From: Bacteroidales bacterium UBA4417
GTDB lineage: Bacteria; Bacteroidota; Bacteroidia; Bacteroidales; UBA4417
DNA: 14,076 nt
Assembly (NCBI GenBank): GCA_002389705.1
Contig: DGQJ01000112.1
Coordinates: forward strand, 1,941 to 16,016
Direction of reading: 5' to 3'
Shown: positions 1 to 9,009 of the stretch, one piece after another
Layout of the letters: every line of letters starts with the position of its first letter
How positions within the stretch are numbered: position 1 is the first letter of the stretch
Notes under the pieces: model-generated
What the model was told of the DNA's origin: nothing
Databases searched by the model: none
The model's input: only the letters and a program-made list of their open reading frames with translations
Translations under genes and position numbers: made by a program

Positions 1-20
1 ACTTAAAAAAACCGGGTATA

Positions 21-1226
21 TTAAAGTCCAAGTTTCTTTTTAATATCCAGCGGTAAAGCAGCTTTGTTTATCATGAGATCCATGGTTTTGAGGCGAACAT
101 ACGCTTCTGATGCATAGAAATATCCTTTGTAAGGACTGCCTTCGAGGCCCCATGAATTTTTAACGATATAGTATTTTGTTCCGTTCTGATCTTTGGCAAT
201 GCCGGTGATATGCATACCGTGGTCGTCGGTGGTGAGATAATTATCAAATTCGGTTTGACGCATTTCCTGGGTTATCTTTTTTTCGGGCATAGGCCTGTCG
301 AATTTCGAAAGCATCTTGTCTTTTTCGGCATCGGTCATTTTTTCCCATTTTGCCCTTTCGAGGCCTGCTACTTCAGGAGCGTTTTTGTCGGGTACCACAG
401 CAACTCCGTTACGCCACGAAAATCCTTTTTCACTTACATCGGCACCCCACACTACGGTGTATCCTTTATCGATGGAGTTATCCAGAATTTTAATCAAATC
501 ATCAACAGGAACATTGTAAACCTCGTCCATCAGCCAGTTATCTTCCACTTCAATAATGAATTTTGAATAGAAAGGGTGATGGGTATAGGACGAAATCTCG
601 ATATAATCGTCGGCGTTAAGCCCCATCATTGCGGCAAATGATTTCGGGGTATACTCTTTACCTTTATAAGTAAATTTTTCAGGAACCTTTCCGAGGTATG
701 CATCTGCCAGTCCATCGAATCCCTGTTTCCACACAGGACTTAGCTGTTTGTTCGGGTTTTTGATAACTGCCTCTACATTGGCTTCCAACACGGCATCCAT
801 TTCGCCATGAATGGGTTTGTCTTCGCCAGGCATATTCCCGGTATACACTGCTTCGGGAACCATCCCGTAGTTTTTAAGTACGTAGGTAACATCGTGGGCT
901 GCACCACCGCCACCAAAATTGTGTTTCCCGTGATACCGAACATACTTTTCGGCTTTGTCGGTATAGCATTTACGCACGCAGAACATTTCGGACAAATCGA
1001 AAGTATCCTTCATGGTACGCATCAGTTCGGATTCAATAAACGAAATGGCTGAATAGCTCCAGCAGGTACCCGAACGGTACTGGTTCTTCACAGGGGTTGC
1101 AGGCAATTGCTTAACAACATTAAAAACATAGGTGGAGTCGGATTTTTTCTCCTTCGCCTGGCTGTAAGCAGCTGACGATGCAACCACCAGAAGTGCAATC
1201 ATCAGAACAGTTAAACGGTGTTTCAT
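21..1226 (-). CDS. Secreted C1-family cysteine peptidase, bleomycin hydrolase/PepC-like
   Basis: This 401-aa papain-fold (clan CA, family C1B-like) peptidase probably acts as an aminopeptidase or peptide hydrolase outside the cytoplasm. Residues 1-24 form a signal peptide (basic start, hydrophobic core, end near AYSQA). The catalytic set is visible: Gln49 and Cys55 in KNQYRSGTCWSYSA, His336 in DDHGMHITG, and Asn357 in VKNSWG. The region between Cys and His is long (about 280 residues), as in bleomycin hydrolases and unlike short papains. Classical bleomycin hydrolases are cytosolic hexamers; secreted versions are common in Bacteroidota. The ATG start is supported by the signal peptide directly after it and a good promoter match upstream. 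It is transcribed away from the hydrolase-like gene at 1508 and has no evident link to the polysaccharide genes. The family call is secure; the substrate is unknown. Confidence 0.9.
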   Translation of the reverse strand: MKHRLTVLMIALLVVASSAAYSQAKEKKSDSTYVFNVVKQLPATPVKNQYRSGTCWSYSAISFIESELMRTMKDTFDLSEMFCVRKCYTDKAEKYVRYHGKHNFGGGGAAHDVTYVLKNYGMVPEAVYTGNMPGEDKPIHGEMDAVLEANVEAVIKNPNKQLSPVWKQGFDGLADAYLGKVPEKFTYKGKEYTPKSFAAMMGLNADDYIEISSYTHHPFYSKFIIEVEDNWLMDEVYNVPVDDLIKILDNSIDKGYTVVWGADVSEKGFSWRNGVAVVPDKNAPEVAGLERAKWEKMTDAEKDKMLSKFDRPMPEKKITQEMRQTEFDNYLTTDDHGMHITGIAKDQNGTKYYIVKNSWGLEGSPYKGYFYASEAYVRLKTMDLMINKAALPLDIKKKLGL

Positions 1227-1267
1227 AATTAGTTTTTAAAGGATTGAGTTTAAGAAAATGAAGAAAC

Positions 1268-1299
1268 CAAAAGTATAGAAGTTAACCCGACCACACAAA
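1268..1299 (-). promoter_or_regulatory. Bacteroidota-type promoter for the C1 peptidase gene
   Basis: Read on the minus strand, TTTG (1296-1299) is followed after 20 bp by TACTTTTG (1268-1275). This fits the Bacteroidota primary sigma consensus of TTTG near -33 and TAnnTTTG near -7. It would start transcription near 1260, giving a leader of roughly 35 nt before the ATG at 1226. It is the clearest promoter match I found in the window. Confidence 0.6.
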
Positions 1300-1346
1300 C
1301 TTTTTCGGTGTAATCGCATGAAGTGCTTTTGTATTGCCCGGGTTAA
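1282..1346. repeat. Short inverted repeat TTAACCCG / CGGGTTAA in a divergent intergenic region
   Basis: TTAACCCG at 1282-1289 is the exact reverse complement of CGGGTTAA at 1339-1346, with 49 nt between. The left arm lies between the two promoter elements of the peptidase gene. It could be a pair of operator half-sites, but an 8-bp match at this distance can arise by chance. The rest of 1227-1507 shows no gene and no convincing promoter for the plus-strand gene. Confidence 0.25.
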
Positions 1347-1507
1347 TCGGTGAAACACTAAATTGAACGCTTCGGTTGGGCTAATAAGGTTTACATCAGA
1401 CCTCTCAGCGTATACCTTGCGTTAATTTTCAGCATTCATTCCTGAAACAGAAAATGCGGCTGCTTTTAATTCATTTTTCACGATATTTGTTCTAAAAATA
1501 CAGGCCT

Positions 1508-3703
1508 GTGTTCTTCATAAAAACCACCGGAATTCCAAAGACTTTCGTTTCAAAAAAATCAGCACTCCTGTTTTGCCTGGCAGCATTATTACAGGCATTC
1601 ATTCAATTATCACCTGCCACTGCCCAGCAATTAAAACCATTAAAAAAATGCCTGTTTGTAGCGCCTGGGCATTCAACACAACTGTCATTTGCCGAAAGCA
1701 ACGATATTAAATCTTTAAGAACATCGATCTATATTTCGGGTATTGCTTTTGATGAGATAGCCCTTAATGCACTCTCTAAATCCGGAATAAGCGGCTACGA
1801 CTTAATTGTAGTTCCTGCCGCCACAGCACATAAGCTTTCGAGGCAGCAACTCAAAATAATAGGAGAAGCTGTTAAACAGGGATCAAACCTGTTGTTTGAT
1901 GGAGTTTCGCCATTAAATCAAGAGTTGGAGGTTGATTTATGCGACCCCACGATTACAATAAGCCGTATCCGCGATTTACAGTTTCCCTCCATCCCACTCT
2001 ACTGGCAAAAACCAGCCCGGGCCAGGCCAATAAAATTTGATTCTGAGCGCATGCAAATAAGGTGCATCAACGATTCCACGGAGCAACCTCTGGCTGTTAG
2101 CGGCAAATTCGGGAAAGGGAAATATCTGTATTATTCAACATATTTTGATCCCATAACTGACAAGGGTTATTCGAGGTATCCTTTCCTGACCGAAACTTTA
2201 AAATCAGTTTTTAATATTGAACCCATGGCAGAGCGCCGGGCTGTAGAAATGTATTTCGATCCAGGTATGCGCGATACTGCAAACATTGATGAACTGGCGA
2301 AATTCTGGCGTGCCAATAAAATTAAACGGATACATGCAGGCGGTTGGTACTATGACGAAGATTTTGATTACGCAAAGCTGATCAGTGCCTGCCATGAAAA
2401 CGGGATACTTGTATACTGCTGGTTTGAGGCCCCGATGGTAAGCCGTACTTTTTGGGACAAACACCCCCAATGGCGCGAAAAGACAGCAACTAACCGTGAT
2501 GCTGCCATTGACTGGCGGTTGCTGATGAACCTGGCTGATACCAACTGCCGGAAGCAGGTATTCAAAGAGTGGAGTGATTTTTTATTGTCGCACGACTTCG
2601 ACGGGGTAAATTTTGCAGAACTTTATTTTGAACCTTCGCCGGTGGGGCCTAATCTTCCCGAAAATTTTACCCCAATGAACCTGCAGGTGAGAAAAGCGTA
2701 TGAGAAACAATCGGGGTATGATCCGGCCGAATTGTTTAATGAGCACGGCAAGTATTTCTGGAAAACCAACCATACCGAATGGAAGAAATATGCTGCTTTC
2801 AGAAAGAAACTGTGTTCTGAGCTGAAAAGTTACTTCCTGGGTTTCCTGAATGAGGTTAAAGCACAGAAAGATGATTTCGAACTGATGCTCACTGCACTGG
2901 ATGTAAGCCTCACGCCCGAACTATCCGATTTTATAGCAGAAGATACACAAAATACATTAATGCTGCACAAAAAATATGGTGCAAGCCTGCAGATTGAAGA
3001 TCCGTCGAATTGCTGGGGACTCACACCCGAAAGATATGCCAGGATGGGCAAATTCTATCGCAAAGTTGTTACTGAACCCAACTCGCTGCTGTTCGATTGT
3101 AACGTGGTAGGAAGTCACGAAAAAGGAGATGGCGGTTTCCCGGCCGAAAAACCAACCGGCGAAGAGATCAGGCAAATAGTTTGGAACATGGCCCTGCACA
3201 TAAACCGTCCTGTTTTTTATTCGGAAGATGCTATAAATGACAACGACTGGAAAAATATCAGCCAGACCTTAGCCTGGGATACCAAAATAAAGATGCTGGC
3301 TTCGGGCGAATGGGAAGTGAAAGCCAACAACACAATACTTGTTAATACTGACTTGCCTGGCATTTCTTTGCTGCTCGACGGAAAACCCTGGTGCGCTTTG
3401 GCAGGCAGTTTCATAATCATACCAAAAGGTATTCATGTAGTCGGAATAAACCCTGATAGCCGGTTCGGTGCCTTTGCCACTATCAAAAGTATTTCGGGCG
3501 AACTCCTTGAGGCTTCATGCTCAGAAAAGAATCTTGAGTTTACCTATTCCGAAGACAATATTTCATGCTATGTAATCCTCGACCGGGCGCCATCTTCAAC
3601 TTATATTGATGGGAAAAAGAAAAACTTCACGGTGTATGCCGGGCCTAATTCCGAATTCACCTTAAAACTGCCTTCAGGAACCCATCATATAAAAATTGAG
3701 TAG
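1508..3703 (+). CDS. Secreted glycoside-hydrolase-like protein, soluble paralogue of the locus's deacetylase-hydrolase
   Basis: This 731-aa protein probably cleaves or binds a polysaccharide outside the cytoplasm. Residues about 16-40 are a signal peptide ending near TATAQQ. Residues about 45-240 form an alpha/beta, glutamine-amidotransferase-like domain (YDLIVVPAATAHKLS). Residues about 245-590 form a TIM-barrel domain resembling the GHL/GH10-like hydrolases, starting EMYFDPGMRD. It contains DFDGVNFAELYFE (363-375; Glu371 and Glu375 are candidate catalytic acids) and LQIEDP (Glu497, Asp498). Two PEGA-like beta repeats follow (about 617-645 and 697-730), each pairing an xxDGK strand with a PxGxHxxxI strand. 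The whole length aligns by eye with residues about 580-1268 of the protein at 5025-8972, without its deacetylase and C-terminal anchor. The start is GTG at 1508: an in-frame TAA at 1493-1495 lies just upstream and no ATG precedes the signal sequence. It converges on the GT2 gene with a 22-bp gap. Substrate is unknown. Confidence 0.72.
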   Translation: MFFIKTTGIPKTFVSKKSALLFCLAALLQAFIQLSPATAQQLKPLKKCLFVAPGHSTQLSFAESNDIKSLRTSIYISGIAFDEIALNALSKSGISGYDLIVVPAATAHKLSRQQLKIIGEAVKQGSNLLFDGVSPLNQELEVDLCDPTITISRIRDLQFPSIPLYWQKPARARPIKFDSERMQIRCINDSTEQPLAVSGKFGKGKYLYYSTYFDPITDKGYSRYPFLTETLKSVFNIEPMAERRAVEMYFDPGMRDTANIDELAKFWRANKIKRIHAGGWYYDEDFDYAKLISACHENGILVYCWFEAPMVSRTFWDKHPQWREKTATNRDAAIDWRLLMNLADTNCRKQVFKEWSDFLLSHDFDGVNFAELYFEPSPVGPNLPENFTPMNLQVRKAYEKQSGYDPAELFNEHGKYFWKTNHTEWKKYAAFRKKLCSELKSYFLGFLNEVKAQKDDFELMLTALDVSLTPELSDFIAEDTQNTLMLHKKYGASLQIEDPSNCWGLTPERYARMGKFYRKVVTEPNSLLFDCNVVGSHEKGDGGFPAEKPTGEEIRQIVWNMALHINRPVFYSEDAINDNDWKNISQTLAWDTKIKMLASGEWEVKANNTILVNTDLPGISLLLDGKPWCALAGSFIIIPKGIHVVGINPDSRFGAFATIKSISGELLEASCSEKNLEFTYSEDNISCYVILDRAPSSTYIDGKKKNFTVYAGPNSEFTLKLPSGTHHIKIE

Positions 3704-3725
3704 CCGGATATCGCCGGAAGCAGTA

Positions 3726-4997
3726 TTAGTTAGCAGATGTTTCTTTTTTGGGTTGCAGCTCAAAACGTACTGTTTTATCCCATTCGTGGGATGCTTTCTT
3801 GATATTTTCGAGGTAAAACGCCTTCAGCATAACAAAAATCCAGAGCTGGCAATAGGTGAAATACATCACGAAGATTAACCCGAGATTCTTCCAGTTATCT
3901 TCCCGGTCGAAAGAAACCGCCAGCAGTATTTCGAACATAAACAATACTATTGCCACACCCCACACAACGGAATAAGGACCAGGCAAAGGTATACTGATCA
4001 ACCCCGAAAGACTGAGGAAGAAAAGTATATCCGAAACCAGTATGGCTACAAAAAACACGTAGTATAATGCCAGGGTGTAAAGCAGGTCGAAGCGCAGCCG
4101 CTTATTTTTAAAATTCGGAATTTCTTTCATGAATTTCGCCAGCACGTAATTGTTCCCCCGAACCCACCTTACACGTTGTTTTATCCATACTTTCCATTCT
4201 TCAGGCTCTTGCTCATAGGTGATTGCATAGGGTGTAAATTTAATTTTATACCCTAATTCGTAAATACGAATGCTTAGTTCCGAATCTTCGGTGAGCGCTT
4301 CTTCGTCCCAACCATTAAGTTCGTCGATCAGCCACTTCCACATCACAAAGTTGGTTCCCGGCAAAGTTGCTATGTTGTGCAACTGCCAGCGGCCGGCCTG
4401 GAGCATCGACTGGAAGCTCAGGGTTTCAATATTAATAAAACGGGTGAGCAGGTTCCGGTTTTTATTCACTGTACGGAATTTACCGATCACAGCCCCAAGT
4501 TCCTTATTGCTCACCAGCGAAGCAACCAGGTAGTGCAAAGCCATAGGATCCGGGGTATTATCAGCATCGTAAATAGCAATAACTTCTGAATCAGCCTGTT
4601 TAATGCCCAGGTTCAGTGCCCGTGATTTCCCTTTACCGCCTTGTCCTTTAGGCACATCGAACAGAACAACACGCGGGTCGGTGGCTGCATAGCTTTCGAT
4701 AATTTCCCTGGTACGATCCTTTGAGCCATCGTTAATCACCATAATTTTAAGCTTGTCGGCAGGGTATTGAAGCTTAAGCATGGCTTCGATGGTATTGCCT
4801 ATTACAACTTCTTCGTTATGAGCCGGAATCAAAATGGTACACGACGGAAAGTCGAAAGTGCGTTTATCCATCTCGCGTTTCTCTTTCATCGATTTCACGA
4901 AATTGATATACCCATAAATGCTGAAAATAAACTGGTAGCCGATCATAAACCAGATCAGGATTACGCAGAACAGAAAAATAACTTCGAGTATTGACAT
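3726..4997 (-). CDS. Processive family 2 glycosyltransferase (PgaC/IcaA-like polysaccharide synthase)
   Basis: This 423-aa inner-membrane enzyme should polymerise a nucleotide sugar and pass the growing chain across the membrane. The N-terminal membrane segment is at about 4-28. The GT-A domain at about 50-290 has the processive signature: Asp90 in VINDGS, DAD at 144-146, TED at 236-238, and QRVRW at 274-278. Three further hydrophobic segments follow at about 305-333, 343-362 and 372-396. Length and topology match PgaC/IcaA and hyaluronan-synthase-like enzymes rather than cellulose synthase, since there is no C-terminal PilZ (c-di-GMP) domain. It is the last gene of a three-gene operon, 27 bp after the deacetylase-hydrolase gene, which makes that protein its likely partner. 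The donor sugar cannot be read from sequence. UDP-ManNAc or UDP-GlcNAc is suggested by the co-transcribed epimerase. No strong Shine-Dalgarno precedes the ATG. Confidence 0.85.
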   Translation of the reverse strand: MSILEVIFLFCVILIWFMIGYQFIFSIYGYINFVKSMKEKREMDKRTFDFPSCTILIPAHNEEVVIGNTIEAMLKLQYPADKLKIMVINDGSKDRTREIIESYAATDPRVVLFDVPKGQGGKGKSRALNLGIKQADSEVIAIYDADNTPDPMALHYLVASLVSNKELGAVIGKFRTVNKNRNLLTRFINIETLSFQSMLQAGRWQLHNIATLPGTNFVMWKWLIDELNGWDEEALTEDSELSIRIYELGYKIKFTPYAITYEQEPEEWKVWIKQRVRWVRGNNYVLAKFMKEIPNFKNKRLRFDLLYTLALYYVFFVAILVSDILFFLSLSGLISIPLPGPYSVVWGVAIVLFMFEILLAVSFDREDNWKNLGLIFVMYFTYCQLWIFVMLKAFYLENIKKASHEWDKTVRFELQPKKETSAN

Positions 4998-5024
4998 GGA
5001 TGGTAAAGGGGTGTTAAATTAAAA

Positions 5025-8000
5025 TTACATTTCGTAACGCCTGCGTATCACCTTAAGCGAAACAAACATGATTACCAGCAATATAACAGCAACCAGGCCA
5101 TAAAGCGCAATGGCGCTGATTGACCAAAGACTCGCCAGGTTGATGCCATAGCTGAAACGGTCGCCGGTAACAATTTCAACATGATGACTGCCAGCCGGTA
5201 ACATCACGGTATAGCAGTCAATGCCTCTTAAGGCCTCAAACGCATAATCCTTACCGTCAATCTGTATAGCGGTCGGCTTATTGTTCAGCGAAGCCAGGGT
5301 GCGCTCGTCTCCTTTGTATTCGAAATTTATTTTGCGCATTTCGTAGTCAACGCTCAACAGGTTACCACTAAACGAGAGCAGTTCGGGCTGAAGCTCATCG
5401 GTTGAAAAACCAGGTATTTCGTTCAGGTGAACTTTTATGGTGTGATTGCCTGCAGGAATAAGGTAAAGCATATCGCGGTATCCGACTAAATTTTCGCCAT
5501 CAACGCTGATAGCTTTTATATCCTTGGGCAACTGAAGCATGAACGAAACCGGCGAACTGCCTTCGAAACCGTTTTCGGTTGGGTGATAATCCACCAGCCC
5601 GGCACTGGCATACGAAAAGAAATTAATATCCTGTGGATTGCAACTCGATTCACTGTAAATTGTAAACCGGGGAGCTCCTTTGGATGCAGCATTAATTAAC
5701 TGGTAGCTTTCGAGGCCTGTTTGCATCAAGGTTGGGAACGGTGTCATTTCATCTTTTCCCCTGAAATTCAATATGTTCAGGTCGAGCATTAGTTTGGTAG
5801 AATCAGCCATGCGATGGGAATAATACTTTCCCATTTCGATATAGCGGTTAGGATTTGTCGACCATTTGTTCTGCGGATCTTCCGGCTGCAGCATAAAATT
5901 GTATTTTTTCTGCAGTTCAATCATCCGGTCAGAGCTTACCCCATGATATTCGGTAAGTTCGGGCGAAAAATAGGTATCGTAAAAGGTAACAATAACATTG
6001 AAACCGGGCCGGGTAACGGCAAATTTCTTCAGTTCCCCTAACAGGGCTTCGTGAAATTCGACCACTTTATCGGTCCGATAGCGGGTTACATCTGCTTTTA
6101 CTTTCGGGTTATTTTTCCAGTAGCTAAACGAACCCGGATTAAAAATATCCTTCAGGTTATAACCATACCTGTTATGAAATTCCCTGATGGCAGATGGATG
6201 CATAGGGGTAAACACTTCAGGATCATTAAAACCTTTACCTGCCTCGAAATTCATTTCGGCAATATTTACACCATCAAAATCATTTTTCCGAAGCAGGTCG
6301 AGGTAAACATCAGTGGCGGCTTTAAAACAGTGTTTGTCAGTCAGAGCCACAGGGTAACGCCACGAAGCTTTCAGGGTTTCATCCTTATGAATATCCTGGT
6401 TCCGATAGTTTTTTTCGCGCCATTCGGGATGATCGTTCCAGAATTTCTGGCTAACCTGGGGTGGCTCAATCCAGGCATAAACAAGTATTCCGTTGGCATG
6501 TGCCAGTTTTATCAGATGCGCGTAATCGTAAGTATATTTGGGATACTGGTGCCAGCCGGCTACGTGAATAATCCGTATCCCCTGCTTTACCCATCGTTTT
6601 ACAAGTTCTTCCTCGCTGGTATTTTTACGAAACCCCGGATCAAAGTACATGTCGAGATTTTCGCGCTTTATAACCGGTTGTAGGCCCATAAACCTGTTTA
6701 TATATTCCATGGCAAACGGGTAATACGAATATCCGAAAGGAGTAAGCGGGTCGAAAGGTGTGTTAAAATATATCACTTTGCCTTCCTTAATATTACGCCC
6801 CAACGCTACCGGCAATTCGGTTGAAGCATCCGAACAGAAAATCTCATCATCGGCATTGTAATTGAATTTGTTGGCCAGCTGGCTGTTTTTCCACGAAATG
6901 GACTCCTCGGGGTAATATTTATCCCTTATAAAATGAAGTTTCACCTGGCTGTTGGTAAATGTAAAGCCAAGTCGTTCTATCAGCTTATTTCGTCTATCCG
7001 TAACCAGGTTTCCACCCTCTTCAACATATTTTGTAATGGCATTAAAGCTATTGCCGGAGAGCACATCGGCAGACGAAAAAGGGACAACCAGCAGGTTACA
7101 GTTGCTCAAATCGAGGTTTTCGCCAACAAAAAGTGTATCCACCGGTATATTGATACTTTTGAAAACAGAAACAAATGACGACTGGTCGAAATAGGCAGCA
7201 CCTTTGGCGGATGGATTCCAAAGTATTTTAACACGGGCCTGCTGCCACTCGTTTTTGCCCCATAAAGAGCGGTAGCTTTTATTGAAGCGCGACAGAATTT
7301 TATCCTTCAGGCCCGGTTCCTTTATTTTGTACTCCACAGCTTCGGCTACATAGGTTTCACCTGCCTTCAGGTTTATTTTCCTGGTTACTACACCCTTAAT
7401 CTGTTTTTCCGAAAATATATTCGCAGTAAGTTTGTTATCCTGGTTGTAATATTGCTCGTGAAGGTAGGAGTTGTCGAGCTCGAAATTTAACATTTGCGGA
7501 CCGTTCAGAATCACTTTGTCGCGGGCTTTAACCCAGTTGGTTTGTTCCTTAAGGTTAATAAAAGTGAATCCCTTTGCTGATATTCCATCAACCAACGTTT
7601 TAAGCATTTCCAAATCGAGGAAGGGGTGGAAAAAACCGCAGGCAACCCCGTCGCGTACCTGTAAAATACCGGTAGTGCTTGATATTACTTTCTGCACAAT
7701 TGCTTTTGAGTCCTCAATATTTTGCTTCAGCGGGATGTAACCAAGATTTTCAGGATATATTTTCTGTCCGTACAGGTCTTTGTTGATAATGTATGGAAAA
7801 TACTGACCATAATCGAAATCGTTAATTACCATACGTTGTTCAACTACGGTGCTGAAAAATTTAGAAATTACCTGTAGGAAAGTCTGGGAAGCCATGTAGT
7901 GCGGTGTTTCCCAGGCTACAGGATGAAGCCCGTTTTTCACGAATTCATCAATTCCCATCTCAATTTTTTTCCTGAAGTCTTCAGCATTCTCGTTGGGAAT

Positions 8001-8972
8001 GGGTTTGGCATTGTTGGCATCCCAAAACTCGCCGTCGTCGGTCGAAATGCCTTTGTATTGGTGCGTGGTTCCATGCATCACAATAGCCCCTCCATTCTGA
8101 ACCATATATTTCAGCGCATCAACCAGTTCAGGCCGATCCGACAGGGTTACACGCTTACCTTCCTGCGGGTTAACGTAAATTGGGACAACCCCCACCAGGA
8201 AAGGAATTCCGCGTTCGGAAAGAATATCGGCAACCTCGCGAAGTTTGTCAGGATCGTTGAGTGGTGTTACGTCTTCAATCCGAATCATAGCCTGGTGCGA
8301 TTCAGCATGGTTTTCGTTTAAAATGTCGTGTAACTTATCGGCAAAAAGAAGGTAACGGTCATTTACTTCGGCTCCTATTGTTGGCAAATCCGGAACGTAT
8401 ACCAGGTTTGCTGATTTTACCATGTAGGGCGTTTCGGCTTTCGTTTTGCTCGAAAATGCAGTACCCCAAACCTGTACTGACTTTTTATCTTTTATGATGA
8501 TTTTATAAATACCCGGCGAGCCTTTGGTAAAGGTAAACGCCTTTGTTTTCACCATGTCGAATACGCTCGTTTTGTCGAAATCAGATACGGTAAAACCAAA
8601 CTTTTTCAGCACATCCTCATGCCGGCAGAATTCTGAAAATCCGCTGTTTATCCAGGTAACCGTCTTGTTGGTTACCATCACATCGTGGCACAGGGCTGCA
8701 GGCGGCTGGTTATTGGCCGAAAATCCGACATAAAAAAGGTAGTCGTATTTCTCAATATCGCGGGTTCTATACTCAGCTGATCCCATCAAAGTAACCGCGG
8801 TGTTGAAATGCCCCATCAACTGGGCGATTTCCCTCCCCTGGCCGGTAGCCTTGCTGTTCATGTCGTATTTGCCTTCAACAACAATGAGTACTTTTTTCAG
8901 CGGGTAGTCAGCTGCAAATCCGGCAACAACCGAACTTACCAGTACAATAAAAATTAAGATGCCTTTTTTCAT
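5025..8972 (-). CDS. Membrane-anchored bifunctional DUF2334 deacetylase / glycoside-hydrolase-like protein (PgaB/PelA-like architecture)
   Basis: This 1315-aa protein probably modifies and trims an exopolysaccharide in the periplasm. In order: signal peptide (1-20); alpha/beta amidotransferase-like domain (about 25-215); DUF2334 polysaccharide-deacetylase-like domain (about 228-480) with RIEDV (Glu233, Asp234), HGTTH (His300, His304), WETPHY (Glu355, His358) and GFFHP (His449), fitting a CE4-like metal site; linker/beta region (about 490-575); second amidotransferase-like domain (about 580-765); TIM-barrel hydrolase-like domain (about 772-1115) with DFDGVNIAEMNFE (898-910; Glu906, Glu910) and LQPEDP (Glu1031, Asp1032); two PEGA-like beta repeats (about 1153-1182 and 1235-1266); and a C-terminal membrane helix (about 1285-1306) with a basic tail, KVIRRRYEM. 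The bulk should face the periplasm, anchored beside the GT2. PgaB and PelA also fuse deacetylase and hydrolase activities, but these domains are different. It lies between the epimerase (37 bp) and GT2 (27 bp) genes. Residues from 580 on are paralogous to the 731-aa protein at 1508-3703. Confidence 0.8.
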   Translation of the reverse strand: MKKGILIFIVLVSSVVAGFAADYPLKKVLIVVEGKYDMNSKATGQGREIAQLMGHFNTAVTLMGSAEYRTRDIEKYDYLFYVGFSANNQPPAALCHDVMVTNKTVTWINSGFSEFCRHEDVLKKFGFTVSDFDKTSVFDMVKTKAFTFTKGSPGIYKIIIKDKKSVQVWGTAFSSKTKAETPYMVKSANLVYVPDLPTIGAEVNDRYLLFADKLHDILNENHAESHQAMIRIEDVTPLNDPDKLREVADILSERGIPFLVGVVPIYVNPQEGKRVTLSDRPELVDALKYMVQNGGAIVMHGTTHQYKGISTDDGEFWDANNAKPIPNENAEDFRKKIEMGIDEFVKNGLHPVAWETPHYMASQTFLQVISKFFSTVVEQRMVINDFDYGQYFPYIINKDLYGQKIYPENLGYIPLKQNIEDSKAIVQKVISSTTGILQVRDGVACGFFHPFLDLEMLKTLVDGISAKGFTFINLKEQTNWVKARDKVILNGPQMLNFELDNSYLHEQYYNQDNKLTANIFSEKQIKGVVTRKINLKAGETYVAEAVEYKIKEPGLKDKILSRFNKSYRSLWGKNEWQQARVKILWNPSAKGAAYFDQSSFVSVFKSINIPVDTLFVGENLDLSNCNLLVVPFSSADVLSGNSFNAITKYVEEGGNLVTDRRNKLIERLGFTFTNSQVKLHFIRDKYYPEESISWKNSQLANKFNYNADDEIFCSDASTELPVALGRNIKEGKVIYFNTPFDPLTPFGYSYYPFAMEYINRFMGLQPVIKRENLDMYFDPGFRKNTSEEELVKRWVKQGIRIIHVAGWHQYPKYTYDYAHLIKLAHANGILVYAWIEPPQVSQKFWNDHPEWREKNYRNQDIHKDETLKASWRYPVALTDKHCFKAATDVYLDLLRKNDFDGVNIAEMNFEAGKGFNDPEVFTPMHPSAIREFHNRYGYNLKDIFNPGSFSYWKNNPKVKADVTRYRTDKVVEFHEALLGELKKFAVTRPGFNVIVTFYDTYFSPELTEYHGVSSDRMIELQKKYNFMLQPEDPQNKWSTNPNRYIEMGKYYSHRMADSTKLMLDLNILNFRGKDEMTPFPTLMQTGLESYQLINAASKGAPRFTIYSESSCNPQDINFFSYASAGLVDYHPTENGFEGSSPVSFMLQLPKDIKAISVDGENLVGYRDMLYLIPAGNHTIKVHLNEIPGFSTDELQPELLSFSGNLLSVDYEMRKINFEYKGDERTLASLNNKPTAIQIDGKDYAFEALRGIDCYTVMLPAGSHHVEIVTGDRFSYGINLASLWSISAIALYGLVAVILLVIMFVSLKVIRRRYEM

Positions 8973-9009
8973 TCTTATTATCCGTGATTTTTAATTAGGA
9001 TGCGTTAAC

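Noticed and set aside
1482..1489. Possible -7 box (GATATTTG) for the plus-strand hydrolase-like gene
   Set aside because: One mismatch to TAnnTTTG and no TTTG at the expected distance upstream.
3704..3725. Shared bidirectional terminator between the convergent hydrolase and GT2 genes
   Set aside because: The 22-bp gap holds only a CCGG...CCGG stem of 4 bp with no T-run on either side; too weak to call.
6051..6683. 210-codon open frame on the plus strand inside the deacetylase-hydrolase gene
   Set aside because: It is antisense to a clearly conserved domain, has no recognisable motif, and has the odd composition expected of a shadow frame.
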